Assembly: GCA_965249785.1 (NCBI GenBank)
Contig: CBDFMU010000032.1
Span: forward strand, 46,383-110,382
Reading direction: 5' to 3'
Length of the DNA stretch: 64,000 nt
Source of the DNA: M3007 sp965249785
GTDB taxonomy: Bacteria; Bacteroidota; Bacteroidia; Chitinophagales; Saprospiraceae
The notes beneath the pieces are model-generated. The model was not told where the DNA came from and ran no database searches. It saw only the letters and a program-made list of their open reading frames with translations. The position numbers and the translations under genes are program-made. Of the stretch, positions 44,322 to 53,047 are shown one piece after another. How positions within the stretch are numbered: position 1 is the first letter of the stretch; every line of letters begins with the position of its first letter.

Positions 44322-44594
44322 TTCTGAACATAGTGAAGAATCTGGTTACGAGAAAAGTGAGCATTTACCTTCGCTCTCGGCCAGTTCCTTCACTGCGTTG
44401 CTAATGAACTGCTCGGTTTTAGTACCCCGAATGGGGTCCTAACATGAATAGCCCCGAATGAAATTCGGGGTATAAAGATAAAGTATGAGCAACCCCGAAT
44501 GGGGTTGAATCGCTGCATCTCTTTTTGTTCAACCCCATTCGGGGTTGTTTACCTTATTTTTTTCGCTTCCCTGGATTTCATCCGGGGCTATTCA
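44322..44594. repeat. Nested palindrome cluster in the clpX-DUF72 gap
   Basis: The 458-base gap 44261-44718 holds no credible gene but at least four hairpins on the motif ACCCCGAAT/ATTCGGGGT: ACCCC-GAAT-GGGGT (44424-44437), CCCCGAAT-GAA-ATTCGGGG (44452-44470), AACCCC-GAAT-GGGGTT (44491-44506), CAACCCC-ATTC-GGGGTTG (44530-44547). The last two are themselves a perfect 19-bp inverted repeat, and 44446-44463 pairs with 44577-44594 (17 of 18), enclosing the rest. At 44322-44343 lies an inverted partial match to one end of the dispersed elements at 4354 and 45550. Confidence 0.8.
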
Positions 44595-44718
44595 TATTCA
44601 ACCACTTCGTGGTTAGCGTTCATTCTCGCATGGGTGCTGCCTAACCCAGCGTGTCCCCTCAGGATGACAGAGTGGTGGTTGGCAGTGAATAGTTATGTTT
44701 TCAACTAGAAAATTCTAA

Positions 44719-45468
44719 TCACAAGTCACGAATCATCTGCCGCAACCGTTCGGAATCGCCGATGGCCTGCCCGCGCATGGTGTTATTAAAAAACACCCAA
44801 ATGTCCTTGCCATCTTGCAGCCAGTCTTTAATCATAAAGGCGTAGCGTTCCAGTTTTTCATCGGAATACGAGGAATCGTACAACTTCTCGTCGCCGTGCA
44901 GACGAAAATAAACGGTGTCAGAAGTGGCCGTTTCCAGTCCCGGAAATCGCCCGCCAGAGGTGGCAATGGTCCAGCCGATGTTGTACGCTCGCAGCAATTC
45001 CAGTGCTTCGGGCGTGAACCAGGATTTATGCCGCGCTTCCATTACAAAGGCCGTTTGCGGGTAATTTTTGCGCAGCAATTGAAAGAAATTCTGCACTATT
45101 TTCTCGTTAAAATGAAAACTGGCCGCGATTTGGATCAGGATTGGTCCCAAACGGTCGCCCATGAGCAGGAAACGCGACATGAATTTTTCCAGCGGTTCCG
45201 CCACGTCTACGAATTTTCGAGTATGCGTAATTTCCTGATTTAATTTTGGGGCAAATCGGAAGGTGGACGGCGTTTCGGCCAGCCATTTCTCAATGGTTTT
45301 CGCCATTGTAAAATGGTAGAAACTGCTATTTATTTCCGTGCAGTCAAAACGTGTAGCATAGTAGGCGAGGTACTCTGCCGAACGCATACCAAGCGGGTAG
45401 AAAATTTCTTGCCAGGGATAACTCCAACCGGAAGTGCCGATGTGGAGGCGAGGGTGCGGGTACGTCAT
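44719..45468 (-). CDS. DUF72 (YecE-like) protein
   Basis: 249 aa, start at ATG 45468 (MTYPHPRLHIGTSGWSYP). The DUF72 TIM-barrel-like family: 'IGTSGWSYPWQEIFYP', 'RFDCTEINSSFYHF', 'FRFAPKLNQEITH', 'LGPILIQIAASFHF', 'AFVMEARHKSW', 'YFRLHGDEKLYDSSYSDEKL', 'WVFFNNTMRGQAIGDSERLRQM'. Cytoplasmic, function unknown in spite of wide occurrence. Single gene; convergent with clpX across the palindrome cluster. Confidence 0.93.
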   Translation of the reverse strand: MTYPHPRLHIGTSGWSYPWQEIFYPLGMRSAEYLAYYATRFDCTEINSSFYHFTMAKTIEKWLAETPSTFRFAPKLNQEITHTRKFVDVAEPLEKFMSRFLLMGDRLGPILIQIAASFHFNEKIVQNFFQLLRKNYPQTAFVMEARHKSWFTPEALELLRAYNIGWTIATSGGRFPGLETATSDTVYFRLHGDEKLYDSSYSDEKLERYAFMIKDWLQDGKDIWVFFNNTMRGQAIGDSERLRQMIRDL

Positions 45469-45549
45469 AGGGGGTCAGGTTTTGGCCATTTCATTAATAA
45501 AACCCTGCCATGAGCCGCTATTATCGGTAATGATGTCAACATCTGTTTT

Positions 45550-45655
45550 TTTGTCATTCAGAGCCGCAGGCGTGGAATCCGAGGCCGAAGGCTGAAAAAG
45601 GAGCGTAAACCTCGGCCTTCGGCCTCAGATTCTTCACTACGTTCTGAATGACAAA
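45550..45655. repeat. Dispersed inverted-repeat element, copy 2
   Basis: 106 bp bounded by TTTGTCATTCAGAGC (45550-45564) and GTTCTGAATGACAAA (45641-45655), the same ends as 4354-4444 with one change. Inside is an extra perfect stem, GAGGCCGAAGG...CCTTCGGCCTC. It ends 8 bases from the murA stop, just as copy 1 lies 10 bases from a stop codon. Confidence 0.8.
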
Positions 45656-45663
45656 CGCTCATA

Positions 45664-46980
45664 TCAACGCCGGGTAATCTGCGCCCCAATCGCATTCAAT
45701 CGCTGATCAATAAACTGGTAGCCGCGATCAATCTGGTGCACATTATGGATCACACTCTTGCCTTTGGCCGACAATGCTGCGATGAGTAAAGCCTGTCCCG
45801 CCCGAATATCCGGCGACGTCATCTCAATGCCCCGCAACGGATAACGACGATCCAGCCCAATGACCGTGGCGCGATGCGGATCGCAGAGGATGATCTGTGC
45901 GCCCATGTCGATGACTTTGTCCACAAAAAACAGGCGGCTCTCAAACATTTTCTGGTGAATTAACACACTACCCCGCGCCTGGGTGGCTACTACCAGCACA
46001 ATAGACATTAAATCTGGCGTAAATCCCGGCCAGGGCGCATCATAAATGGTTAGAATAGAGCCATCAATAAAAGTATTGATTTCGTAATGCTCCTGCGCGG
46101 GAATGTAAAGATCGTCGCCGCGCCGCTCGATCTGGATGCCGAGCCGCTCGAAGGTCTGCGGAATTAGGCCAAGATGTTCCACACCCGCGTTTTTGATAGT
46201 GATTTCCGACTGCGTCATCGCGGCCAAACCAATAAACGAGCCAATTTCGATCATGTCAGGTAGACAGCGGTGTTCAGTCCCCCCAAGTTTTTCGACGCCT
46301 TCAATTTGCAATAAATTAGACCCTACGCCGCTGATTTTCGCGCCCATGCGTTGCAGCAGGCGACAAAGTTGCTGCACGTAAGGTTCGCAGGCCGCATTGT
46401 AAAGCGTGGTCGTGCCTTGGGAAAGTACAGCCGCCATGAGCACATTGGCCGTGCCAGTTACCGAGATTTCATCCAAATGCAAATAGGTACCATGCAAGCC
46501 GCCATCGGGTTGCTGAATGTAGTAAATGTCGTTTTCGTCGTCGTATTTGAATTCCGCCCCCAGTTTTTGGAAACCTAAAAAGTGGGTATCCAGTCGCCGC
46601 CGACCGATTTTGTCGCCGCCTGGTTTTGGCAGAATAGCTCTTCCAAAACGCGCCAGCAATGGCCCAATGAGCATCACCGAACCGCGCAGCCGCTGGGCAT
46701 CCTTCATAAAAGCATCGGACTGCAAATAGGAAATATCCACCGTAGCCGCACAAAATTGATACGTATCGGGGGCCAATTGCTCCACCGTCACGCCCAGTCC
46801 ACGTAGCAGATCAATGAGTTGGTTTACATCGCGGATATTGGGAATATTGCTAATGGTCACTTGGCCATCGGTGAGGAGGACGGCACTGATGATTTGTAAG
46901 GCTTCGTTTTTAGCGCCCTGCGGCTGTAATTCGCCTTTAAGTGGCTGGCCGCCAATGACTTCAAAACTATCTAGGGACAT
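45664..46980 (-). CDS. murA: UDP-N-acetylglucosamine 1-carboxyvinyltransferase MurA (Cys-to-Asp active site)
   Basis: 438 aa from ATG 46980 (MSLDSFEVIGGQPLKGEL). First committed step of peptidoglycan synthesis: transfers enolpyruvate from PEP to UDP-GlcNAc. Seen: 'QGAKNEALQIISAVLLTDG', 'QRLRGSVMLIGPLLARFG', 'GLAAMTQSEITIKNAG', 'PWPGFTPDLMSI', 'MFESRLFFVDKVIDMGAQI', 'DIRAGQALLIAAL'. The loop that normally holds the catalytic Cys (PGGC-x-IG, Cys115 in E. coli) reads P-G-G-D123-K-I-G. The same change is known from mycobacteria and chlamydiae, where the enzyme is active but not alkylated by fosfomycin; resistance is inferred here. Confidence 0.95.
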   Translation of the reverse strand: MSLDSFEVIGGQPLKGELQPQGAKNEALQIISAVLLTDGQVTISNIPNIRDVNQLIDLLRGLGVTVEQLAPDTYQFCAATVDISYLQSDAFMKDAQRLRGSVMLIGPLLARFGRAILPKPGGDKIGRRRLDTHFLGFQKLGAEFKYDDENDIYYIQQPDGGLHGTYLHLDEISVTGTANVLMAAVLSQGTTTLYNAACEPYVQQLCRLLQRMGAKISGVGSNLLQIEGVEKLGGTEHRCLPDMIEIGSFIGLAAMTQSEITIKNAGVEHLGLIPQTFERLGIQIERRGDDLYIPAQEHYEINTFIDGSILTIYDAPWPGFTPDLMSIVLVVATQARGSVLIHQKMFESRLFFVDKVIDMGAQIILCDPHRATVIGLDRRYPLRGIEMTSPDIRAGQALLIAALSAKGKSVIHNVHQIDRGYQFIDQRLNAIGAQITRR

Positions 46981-47045
46981 GGAATGGGTGAGAGACGTGA
47001 GAGAAAAGTGAGAGATGTGAGAAATAAAAAACGGGGGCGAAAGTA
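46981..47045 (-). promoter_or_regulatory. murA leader with candidate -7 box and CTCTCAC repeats
   Basis: On the minus strand TACTTTCG (47045-47038, one mismatch to TAnnTTTG) is followed by a leader made of repeated CTCTCAC/TTTCTCAC units up to the ATG, without a Shine-Dalgarno site. A similar GTGAGAGA run occurs at about 39978-40020 after tRNA-Leu. Confidence 0.4.
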
Positions 47046-47058
47046 GGAAATTTGGGCA

Positions 47059-47094
47059 TAAAAAAACTCCCGATGGACGTATCCACCGGGAGTT
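47059..47094 (-). terminator. Intrinsic terminator after the cold-shock gene
   Basis: AACTCCCG-A-TGGA pairs with TCCA-C-CGGGAGTT (47065-47094), loop CGTA, followed on the minus strand by TTTTTT. It separates the cold-shock gene from murA. Confidence 0.85.
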
Positions 47095-47127
47095 CAGAAA
47101 CTCTATCAATCAAATGTCTCGTCGCGC

Positions 47128-47319
47128 TTAGGCGATTTTGACATCTATCGCATTCATTCCTTTTTTGCCGCGTTCCGTGTCGAAAGTGACGTTGTCGCCT
47201 TCGCGAATGTTGTCGACCAAACCGGTGACGTGTACAAAAATTTCTTCTTTCGAAGAGTTGTCAGTGATGAAGCCAAATCCTTTGGATTCATTAAAGAACT
47301 TTACTGTTCCGTTATACAT
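47128..47319 (-). CDS. Cold-shock domain protein
   Basis: 63 aa from ATG 47319 (MYNGTVKFFNESKGFGFI). A single cold-shock domain that binds single-stranded RNA/DNA; RNP1 'KGFGFI' and RNP2 'EIFVHV' are intact. It acts as an RNA chaperone and anti-terminator in known family members. The gene has a promoter with both boxes, a short leader and a strong terminator, so it is a monocistronic unit. Confidence 0.95.
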   Translation of the reverse strand: MYNGTVKFFNESKGFGFITDNSSKEEIFVHVTGLVDNIREGDNVTFDTERGKKGMNAIDVKIA

Positions 47320-47358
47320 TAAAAAACATTGAAATGATGATGTGGCAATTTGCCGCTG

Positions 47359-47386
47359 CAAAGATATAGGGCTTTTTACTACCAAA
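47359..47386 (-). promoter_or_regulatory. Promoter of the cold-shock gene
   Basis: On the minus strand TTTG (47386-47383), 16 bases, then TATCTTTG (47366-47359): both Bacteroidota boxes. The leader to ATG 47319 would be about 35 bases. Confidence 0.6.
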
Positions 47387-47455
47387 CCTGATTTTTCTTT
47401 TTTATTTGAAATTAAATTTGGAAATCCTGTTGATTTCTTTGTTTTCGGAAAATTA

Positions 47456-49489
47456 TCATTGGTTTTTCACCTGTTCCATCGCCTGCCGCACTAATTCTTC
47501 ATCGGCCAAATAAGGCACTGTTACCTGCAAATCAGGATACGCCGCCATCGTGCGTTGTATGGTGCTGAGGGCGTGGGGATTACGTGCCCAGGCGCGACGG
47601 GAAATACCATTATTCACATCCCAGAAAAGCATGGACAACAGGCGACGTTCGGCCTCCGGCGAACCATCGAGGACCATGCCGAAACCACCATTGATGACTT
47701 CGCCCCAGCCCACGCCGCCGCCATTGTGCAGGCTCACCCAAGTCGCCCCCCGGAATGAATCGCCGATCACGTTTTGCACTGCCATATCCGCTGTGAAACG
47801 GGAGCCATCATAAATATTAGCCGTTTCGCGGTAGGGTGAATCGGTGCCACTCACGTCGTGGTGATCGCGGCCCAACACGACGGGACCAGCCAATTCTCCG
47901 GCGGCAATCGCGTCGTTTAGGGCTTTGGCGATACGCATCCGGCCCTCCGCGTCAGCATAAAGAATGCGCGATTTGGAGCCGACCACGGGGATGTTTTGCT
48001 TGGCCGTTTGAATCCACAGCAGATTATCGCGAAGTTGGCCCTTGATTTCTTCGGGAGCTTCGGCGAGCATTTCAGCCAATATTTTCGCAGCAATGGCATC
48101 GGTTTTATCCAGATCGGTCTGTTCAGCAGAGCAGCAAACCCAGCGGAAAGGCCCAAAACCGTAATCGAAACAGAGCGGCCCCATGATGTCCTCCACGTAG
48201 GAAGGATAGGCAAAAATGGCTTCCTCCCGATTTTTCCAAACGTCCGCACCTGCATCGGCGGCTTCTTTCAGGAAAGCATTACCATAGTCCCAGAAATAAA
48301 ATCCGCCGCGCTCATGGAGCGTATTGATGGCCGCCACGTGACGACGCAGCGTAGATTGCACTTCCTCCATAAAACGTGGCTTATCGCTGATTAACAGTCG
48401 TTTAGCCTCTTCAAAAGTGTAACCCACGGGTGTGTAACCGCAGTCGTGCAGGTTGTGACAACTGGTCTGATCGGAGCCGAGTTCCACGCTGATATGGTCG
48501 CGTACAAAGCGTTCCCACAAATCCACAATGTTGCCGTGATAGACCAGCGCGATGGCGGCCTTCTGGCGGCGACACTCCTGCATGCGGATAATCAGATCAT
48601 CCAGATCGGTGAAAACATTTTCTTTTTGAATGTAACCATCCGCCAAACGCTGCTGCACGGCCTCGCCATCTACTTCGGCGATGACACCCACCGCCCCGGT
48701 AATCACCGCCGCACCCGCCTGCGCGCCCGACATGCCGCCCAGCCCGGAGGTGACGAACACCCGTCCGCGCAGGTCGTCGAAGCCCAGCCGCCGACCCGCA
48801 TTGAGCAGCGTAATGGTGGTACCGTGCACGATGCCCTGCGGCCCGATGTACATAAACGACCCGGCGGTCATCTGACCGTATTGGGTCACGCCGAGGGCAT
48901 TATATTTATTCCAATCCTCTTTTTTGGAATAATTGGGGATCATCATGCCATTGGTGACCACCACGCGCGGGGCCTCCTGATGCGACGGAAACAGCCCCAG
49001 CGGATGCCCGGAATACAGCACAAGGGTCTGTTGATCAGTCATTTGCGACAGGTAGCGCATGGTAAGCAGGTATTGCGCCCAGTTCTGAAACACCGCGCCG
49101 TTGCCGCCGTAGGTGATCAGTTCGTGGGGATGTTTGGCCACTTTGGGGTCGAGGTTGTTCTGAATCATCAACATAATGGCGGCGGCCTGGGCGCACTGGG
49201 CCGGGTACTCGCTCACCGGACGGGCGTGCATGGCGTAGTCGGGCCGAAAACGGTGCATATAAATACGTCCATAGCGTTCGAGTTCTTCGGCGAACTCGGC
49301 GGCCAGTTCGGCGTGCCAGTGCGTGGGGAAGTAGCGTAGGGCATTTTGTACGGCCAGCACTTTTTCTTTGGCGGAAAGTACGCCTTCGACTACACGGCGG
49401 GGGGCGTGGCTTGCTTGGGGGTCGAGGGGTTTCTTGGTGGGTAGTTGGGTGGGGATTCCGGTGGTGATGGCGGACTGGAAGGGAGTCAT
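47456..49489 (-). CDS. hutU: Urocanate hydratase
   Basis: 677 aa, longer than the 550-560 aa pseudomonad type but usual for the long form in Bacteroidota. Converts urocanate to imidazolone propionate, second step of histidine breakdown; cytoplasmic, NAD+ as tightly bound cofactor. Seen: 'ITYGGNGAVFQNWAQYLLTM', 'LYSGHPLGLFPSH', 'NGMMIPNYS', 'YGQMTAGSFMYIGPQGIVHGT', dinucleotide-binding 'FVTSGLGGMSGAQAGA', 'GSDQTSCHNLHDCGYTPVGYTFEEA' in the catalytic region, 'GPVVLGRDHHDVSGTDSPYRET', 'HNGGGVGWGEVINGGFGMVLDG'. Other hut genes are not adjacent; a HutG-like protein lies 15 kb away. Confidence 0.95.
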   Translation of the reverse strand: MTPFQSAITTGIPTQLPTKKPLDPQASHAPRRVVEGVLSAKEKVLAVQNALRYFPTHWHAELAAEFAEELERYGRIYMHRFRPDYAMHARPVSEYPAQCAQAAAIMLMIQNNLDPKVAKHPHELITYGGNGAVFQNWAQYLLTMRYLSQMTDQQTLVLYSGHPLGLFPSHQEAPRVVVTNGMMIPNYSKKEDWNKYNALGVTQYGQMTAGSFMYIGPQGIVHGTTITLLNAGRRLGFDDLRGRVFVTSGLGGMSGAQAGAAVITGAVGVIAEVDGEAVQQRLADGYIQKENVFTDLDDLIIRMQECRRQKAAIALVYHGNIVDLWERFVRDHISVELGSDQTSCHNLHDCGYTPVGYTFEEAKRLLISDKPRFMEEVQSTLRRHVAAINTLHERGGFYFWDYGNAFLKEAADAGADVWKNREEAIFAYPSYVEDIMGPLCFDYGFGPFRWVCCSAEQTDLDKTDAIAAKILAEMLAEAPEEIKGQLRDNLLWIQTAKQNIPVVGSKSRILYADAEGRMRIAKALNDAIAAGELAGPVVLGRDHHDVSGTDSPYRETANIYDGSRFTADMAVQNVIGDSFRGATWVSLHNGGGVGWGEVINGGFGMVLDGSPEAERRLLSMLFWDVNNGISRRAWARNPHALSTIQRTMAAYPDLQVTVPYLADEELVRQAMEQVKNQ

Positions 49490-49637
49490 GGTGGGTGGGT
49501 TGTTGAGGCAAAATTATTGAAATTTCTTGGGCGGTGATGTACTTGTAACGGGATTCTACCTATGTTTATGGCATTAAATCTAACTTCGTGTTGAAAACAG
49601 TCTAAATTGATCATTTGCTATTACAACAAGCTAATAT

Positions 49638-49659
49638 ATCTTGCCTTTGCAGGCAAGAT
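49638..49659. other. Hairpin at the left edge of the AT-rich block
   Basis: ATCTTGCCT-TTGC-AGGCAAGAT in the gap 49490-49756. Base composition turns AT-rich here. The hairpin may be a terminator or a border structure; nothing else is recognisable in the gap. Confidence 0.45.
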
Positions 49660-49756
49660 TAAGTCTATCAAGTGAATATTAAGCAAAATGGAAGATTTGG
49701 ATAATCGCTCAGTACAGACATAACATAAGATTGGCTTAACTATAAAAAATCACAAA

Positions 49757-51547
49757 ATGAATCAAGAAAGTGTTAAACCTGACTATACTTCAATAGCAAA
49801 CGTTATTCAAGAAGCCCATGATAAAAAATTAATGTTGCCAGAATTCCAAAGGCCATTCGTCTGGTCTATTGAACAGTCAAAAGATTTATTTGACTCCTTA
49901 ATCAGAGGTATTTTTATAGGCACATTTGTAATGGCAAAACCACAATTTGACCTTTCTTGCAGGGCCATTGACACTAGGCCACGTGCTGGTAAAGGTAGTA
50001 GAGCTAAACTTGACCATTTATTTTATCAATCCAACGATTTTGAAGCATCTAAAACGTTTGTTGTACTTGACGGACAACAGCGCATAACATCACTATACAG
50101 GGTTTTAAAGGGAAGCGATAAGATATATTTCATTTTTAAGAAACCAGACAGTATCCCTTTACCTTCCGAAGAAATAGTGCTTATTGAACAAATAATAGAT
50201 AGCCTATCAGTTAAACCGATTGATAATGCTTTTAGCATTGAGTTAAGCGAAGTGTATAAATGTGCAACCTGGAAGGACAAAGATATTAACAGCAAAATAT
50301 TTGAGCCTATAGCAGAAAAATATGAGTACCTTAAAGCCAACCCTGACCTTTCTGACAGATATTTAAATTTATTACTTGACTTAAAGAGACTATTTCATAC
50401 TTTAATTCATGACAAAACGTTACTTTCTGTCTTTTTTCTAAATATGGGTATTGAGAAGTTTTGTATGTTTTTTGAACGAAGTAATTCAAAAGGAACTGAA
50501 TTGAGTTTTATTGATATAATAACTGCAAAAATATACAAAGATTTTAAACTAGACAAAGCTATAACCGAATTCAAAGAGAGAAATCAATATGTATTATTTG
50601 ATAATTCGCTAGTCGAAGCGTTCGTACGATACATTTCTTTTTTAAAAGCCGGTCAGGTAGATAGGAAAACGATTCTTACTAGTTTGGACGGAAATGATTT
50701 TATTAACAATTGGCACGAAGTATCAAGCCTATATGTTAAATCTTATAATTTTTTGGCAAGCCAAAAACTGATTTTTCGGAACGATTGGGTTCCGTATAAG
50801 ACAATGTGGATTGCAATAATTCATTTTTTAAAAAATATTCCTCATAAGGACTTCTCGCAAATAACCCCACAACAAATGAAACTTTTTAAATTTTGGTTCT
50901 GGGGGTCACTTCTTAATACAAGATATGGAGGTGGAATGACTGGCTCAACAAATGATATAATAGTTGATGATTGTAAGAAACTTGAAATTATTGCCAGAGG
51001 TGGTCATTTTTCAAAAGAATATTTAAGACAATTTAAATTTGAATATGAGATAAGTGATTTTTTAGATATAACGCTAAATGGAGCAATCTTCACTGGCATA
51101 ATGTCGATTATGAACTATAGCGAAAATGGGTTAAGGAATCTTGGTAATGATAATTTTTTAGATTTTGAGAATTCAATAAACATTCACCATATTTTCCCTT
51201 CAAAATATCTAGATAAGAATTTCGATCAAGAATCTTTTGAAAATGAATACTCTGATTCAATTTTAAATAAAATGATAATAGAAAAAATACCTAATATTAA
51301 GTTTGGAGACAAAAAACCTTCGGTTTATCTTTCAGAGTTATTACAAAATAAATATCTTGATAGATCATTACGTTCTCATTTTATCCCGGAACCTAGTAAG
51401 TTGATTTCAGGAGAGTATGATAGATCATTCAAAGGTTTTGTCAATGCAAGAGCGAAAATGTTTATTGATATTATTGATACAGAAGTTGGTTATATGAAAT
51501 TAGAGCTCATTGAAGAAATAGAGAAAAACACCCCGTTCCAACAGTAA
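49757..51547 (+). CDS. DUF262/HNH (GmrSD-like) nuclease
   Basis: 596 aa. N-terminal DUF262 (ParB/Srx-like NTPase fold): 'LMLPEFQRPFVWS' (26-37), 'LFDSLIRGIFIGTFVM', 'VVLDGQQRITSLYR' (103-115, the DGQQR motif). A long helical middle follows, and the C-terminal part has 'NINIHHIFPSKYLDKN' (about 474) and a later 'SILNKMIIEKIPNIKFGDKKP', which fits the H-N-H core of the DUF1524-like nuclease partner. GmrSD proteins are type IV restriction enzymes cutting modified phage DNA, and other DUF262 proteins occur in defence islands. The gene is strongly AT-rich relative to its left neighbours, which suggests transfer. Target is unknown. Confidence 0.85.
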   Translation: MNQESVKPDYTSIANVIQEAHDKKLMLPEFQRPFVWSIEQSKDLFDSLIRGIFIGTFVMAKPQFDLSCRAIDTRPRAGKGSRAKLDHLFYQSNDFEASKTFVVLDGQQRITSLYRVLKGSDKIYFIFKKPDSIPLPSEEIVLIEQIIDSLSVKPIDNAFSIELSEVYKCATWKDKDINSKIFEPIAEKYEYLKANPDLSDRYLNLLLDLKRLFHTLIHDKTLLSVFFLNMGIEKFCMFFERSNSKGTELSFIDIITAKIYKDFKLDKAITEFKERNQYVLFDNSLVEAFVRYISFLKAGQVDRKTILTSLDGNDFINNWHEVSSLYVKSYNFLASQKLIFRNDWVPYKTMWIAIIHFLKNIPHKDFSQITPQQMKLFKFWFWGSLLNTRYGGGMTGSTNDIIVDDCKKLEIIARGGHFSKEYLRQFKFEYEISDFLDITLNGAIFTGIMSIMNYSENGLRNLGNDNFLDFENSINIHHIFPSKYLDKNFDQESFENEYSDSILNKMIIEKIPNIKFGDKKPSVYLSELLQNKYLDRSLRSHFIPEPSKLISGEYDRSFKGFVNARAKMFIDIIDTEVGYMKLELIEEIEKNTPFQQ

Positions 51548-51603
51548 ATTATTTTGTTGGTGGTGACTCGATAGCGCAGGAAGGCACTTAAAAAAGTAAC
51601 ACA

Positions 51604-52074
51604 ATGACAGACGAGCAAAAAACATTAAAGGAAATATTATTTGGAATGTACCAAGATAATATTGCCTCATGTAGACATCACGAAGTTCAGAGGTCAACAG
51701 TAACAAGTGCAATAATTGCAATTGATGCTATCATTATTGGCATTATAACATTTGATAAGGCTATTAATTGGATTGATGCTCCTTTACTTATTCTATTAAT
51801 GTTCTTAGGTATCTTTGGGGCAACATTTACAGCAAAACATTTTGAAAGGATTTCATTGCATTCCGAAAGAGCAAGACAATTAAAGAAAGAACTTGATGAA
51901 CTTTTCGCTGGAAATACTCTAATAAGACTAAGAAATATTGCTGATGAAATACATGCAAAAAGATTTCCCGTTTTAAAAAAATATAGACACCATAATTTTT
52001 GGATTTTTCTTCATTTGATTATTCTAACAATAGCAATTGGGTTAACATGTTTGGCATTTTTTTATCCACATTAA
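51604..52074 (+). CDS. Small membrane protein with three TM segments next to DUF262
   Basis: 156 aa. Hydrophobic segments at about 33-52 ('VTSAIIAIDAIIIGIITF'), 57-78 ('APLLILLMFLGIFGATFTAKH') and 131-153 ('FWIFLHLIILTIAIGLTCLAFF'), with a charged cytoplasmic part between ('ERISLHSERARQLKKELDELF'). The pattern of a conserved N-terminal soluble helix with R-H-H-E-V-Q-R-S before TM1 is reminiscent of membrane effectors in defence loci, but I do not recognise the family. It is AT-rich and 56 bases after the DUF262 gene, so likely in one transcript with it. Confidence 0.75.
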   Translation: MTDEQKTLKEILFGMYQDNIASCRHHEVQRSTVTSAIIAIDAIIIGIITFDKAINWIDAPLLILLMFLGIFGATFTAKHFERISLHSERARQLKKELDELFAGNTLIRLRNIADEIHAKRFPVLKKYRHHNFWIFLHLIILTIAIGLTCLAFFYPH

Positions 52075-52113
52075 AATAAGCCTGCTAATAATGCCCTAAA
52101 CGCTATTCAAATC

Positions 52114-52152
52114 CTACCTCAATGCCAACGTAGGCGACGGTATGAGTGAGCG
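52114..52152. repeat. 39-bp attC-like sequence, copy A
   Basis: Matches 57770-57808 at about 31 of 39 positions (core GCCAACG-AGGCG-CGGT). It lies between the 3-TM gene and mntA. Integron attC sites have this kind of GC-rich imperfect palindrome between short cassettes, but no integrase is in the window, so the identification is tentative. Confidence 0.45.
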
Positions 52153-52217
52153 ACGGTATTAATCTATAAAATAAGCAAAAGCACCAAAGACCCCACTAAC
52201 AATTTAAAACACCAACC

Positions 52218-52505
52218 ATGCTAAAACTAGAAGAAATAAAACAAAATATCATCCCAATCCTGCAAAAGCACCAGATCAAGCGAGCAGGAATATTTGGCTC
52301 TGTGGCGAGAAGGAACGCCACGAATAAAAGTGATGTGGATATTTTGGTGGAATTGGGCAATCCTATTAGCCTATTGCAGTTTGTGGGCATCAAGTTTGAA
52401 TTGGAAGATTTGTTAGGGGTGAAAGTGGATTTGGTTGAATATCAATCTATTAAGCCGAGGCTGAAAGAACAAATAATGTCCGAAGAAATCAGAATCTATG
52501 GCTAA
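52218..52505 (+). CDS. MntA-like minimal nucleotidyltransferase antitoxin
   Basis: 95 aa. Nucleotidyltransferase fold with 'GIFGSVARRNATNKSDVDILVEL' (G27-S28, catalytic Asp39 and Asp41) and 'LLGVKVDLVEY' supplying the third acidic residue. MntA antitoxins AMPylate the partner HEPN toxin HepT and so silence its RNase. The gene overlaps the next by 8 bases, the standard arrangement for the pair. Confidence 0.92.
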   Translation: MLKLEEIKQNIIPILQKHQIKRAGIFGSVARRNATNKSDVDILVELGNPISLLQFVGIKFELEDLLGVKVDLVEYQSIKPRLKEQIMSEEIRIYG

Positions 52506-52854
52506 GAAGAAAAGAGACGAACTGGTATTTCTGGAAGATATACTCGAATGCATCGAGAGAATAGAAGGATACGTGGAAGGTATTTCCGAACGCGAATTTG
52601 AATACAATTCGGAAAAGCAGGATGCAGTAATACGTCGGATAGAAATTATTGGAGAGGCCGTCAAAAATATATCCAGCGCAACCAGAGAAAAGTATCCGGA
52701 TATTCCATGGCGGGAGATTGCAGGTATGCGCGACATCATTGTGCATCAGTACTTTGGCATAACCACGGGTTTGGTCTGGCGAGTCGCTATTTCAGATATA
52801 CCGCACTTGAAACCAAAAATCAGTAAGATAATTAGTGAAATAAGCGAAGAGTAA
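52498..52854 (+). CDS. HepT-like HEPN ribonuclease toxin
   Basis: 118 aa, DUF86/HEPN fold. The R-x4-H-x-Y motif is intact: R78, H83 and Y85 in 'GMRDIIVHQYFGI'. In characterised HepT the Arg/His pair is the RNase site and the Tyr is AMPylated by MntA. 'AVIRRIEIIGEAVKNIS' before it is the usual helix. Overlaps mntA by 8 bases, so both come from one mRNA. Confidence 0.92.
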   Translation: MAKKKRDELVFLEDILECIERIEGYVEGISEREFEYNSEKQDAVIRRIEIIGEAVKNISSATREKYPDIPWREIAGMRDIIVHQYFGITTGLVWRVAISDIPHLKPKISKIISEISEE

Positions 52855-52927
52855 ATGCTTATGGTTGATTCTGCGTGATCTAATCCTGCCCTCATATTAG
52901 GTTACTCCCATCTAAATCCATATGTTT

Positions 52928-52949
52928 GATGCCATCGTTTGATGGCATC
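52928..52949. repeat. Palindrome after hepT
   Basis: GATGCCATC (52928-52936) and GATGGCATC (52941-52949) around GTTT. No T-run. The 357-base gap 52855-53211 contains this and the palindrome below, but no gene I can support. Confidence 0.6.
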
Positions 52950-53047
52950 ATGCTATATAAATACTACGGAGGTACCCCCAAAATCATCAATTTGTCAACC
53001 GACATTGGCTGGTTTGTTAGTCGTGATCGTTCATCGGCAAGATGTAT

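Noticed and set aside
44499..44708. 69-codon ORF in the clpX-DUF72 gap
   Set aside because: Runs through the palindromes with no start context or family signature.
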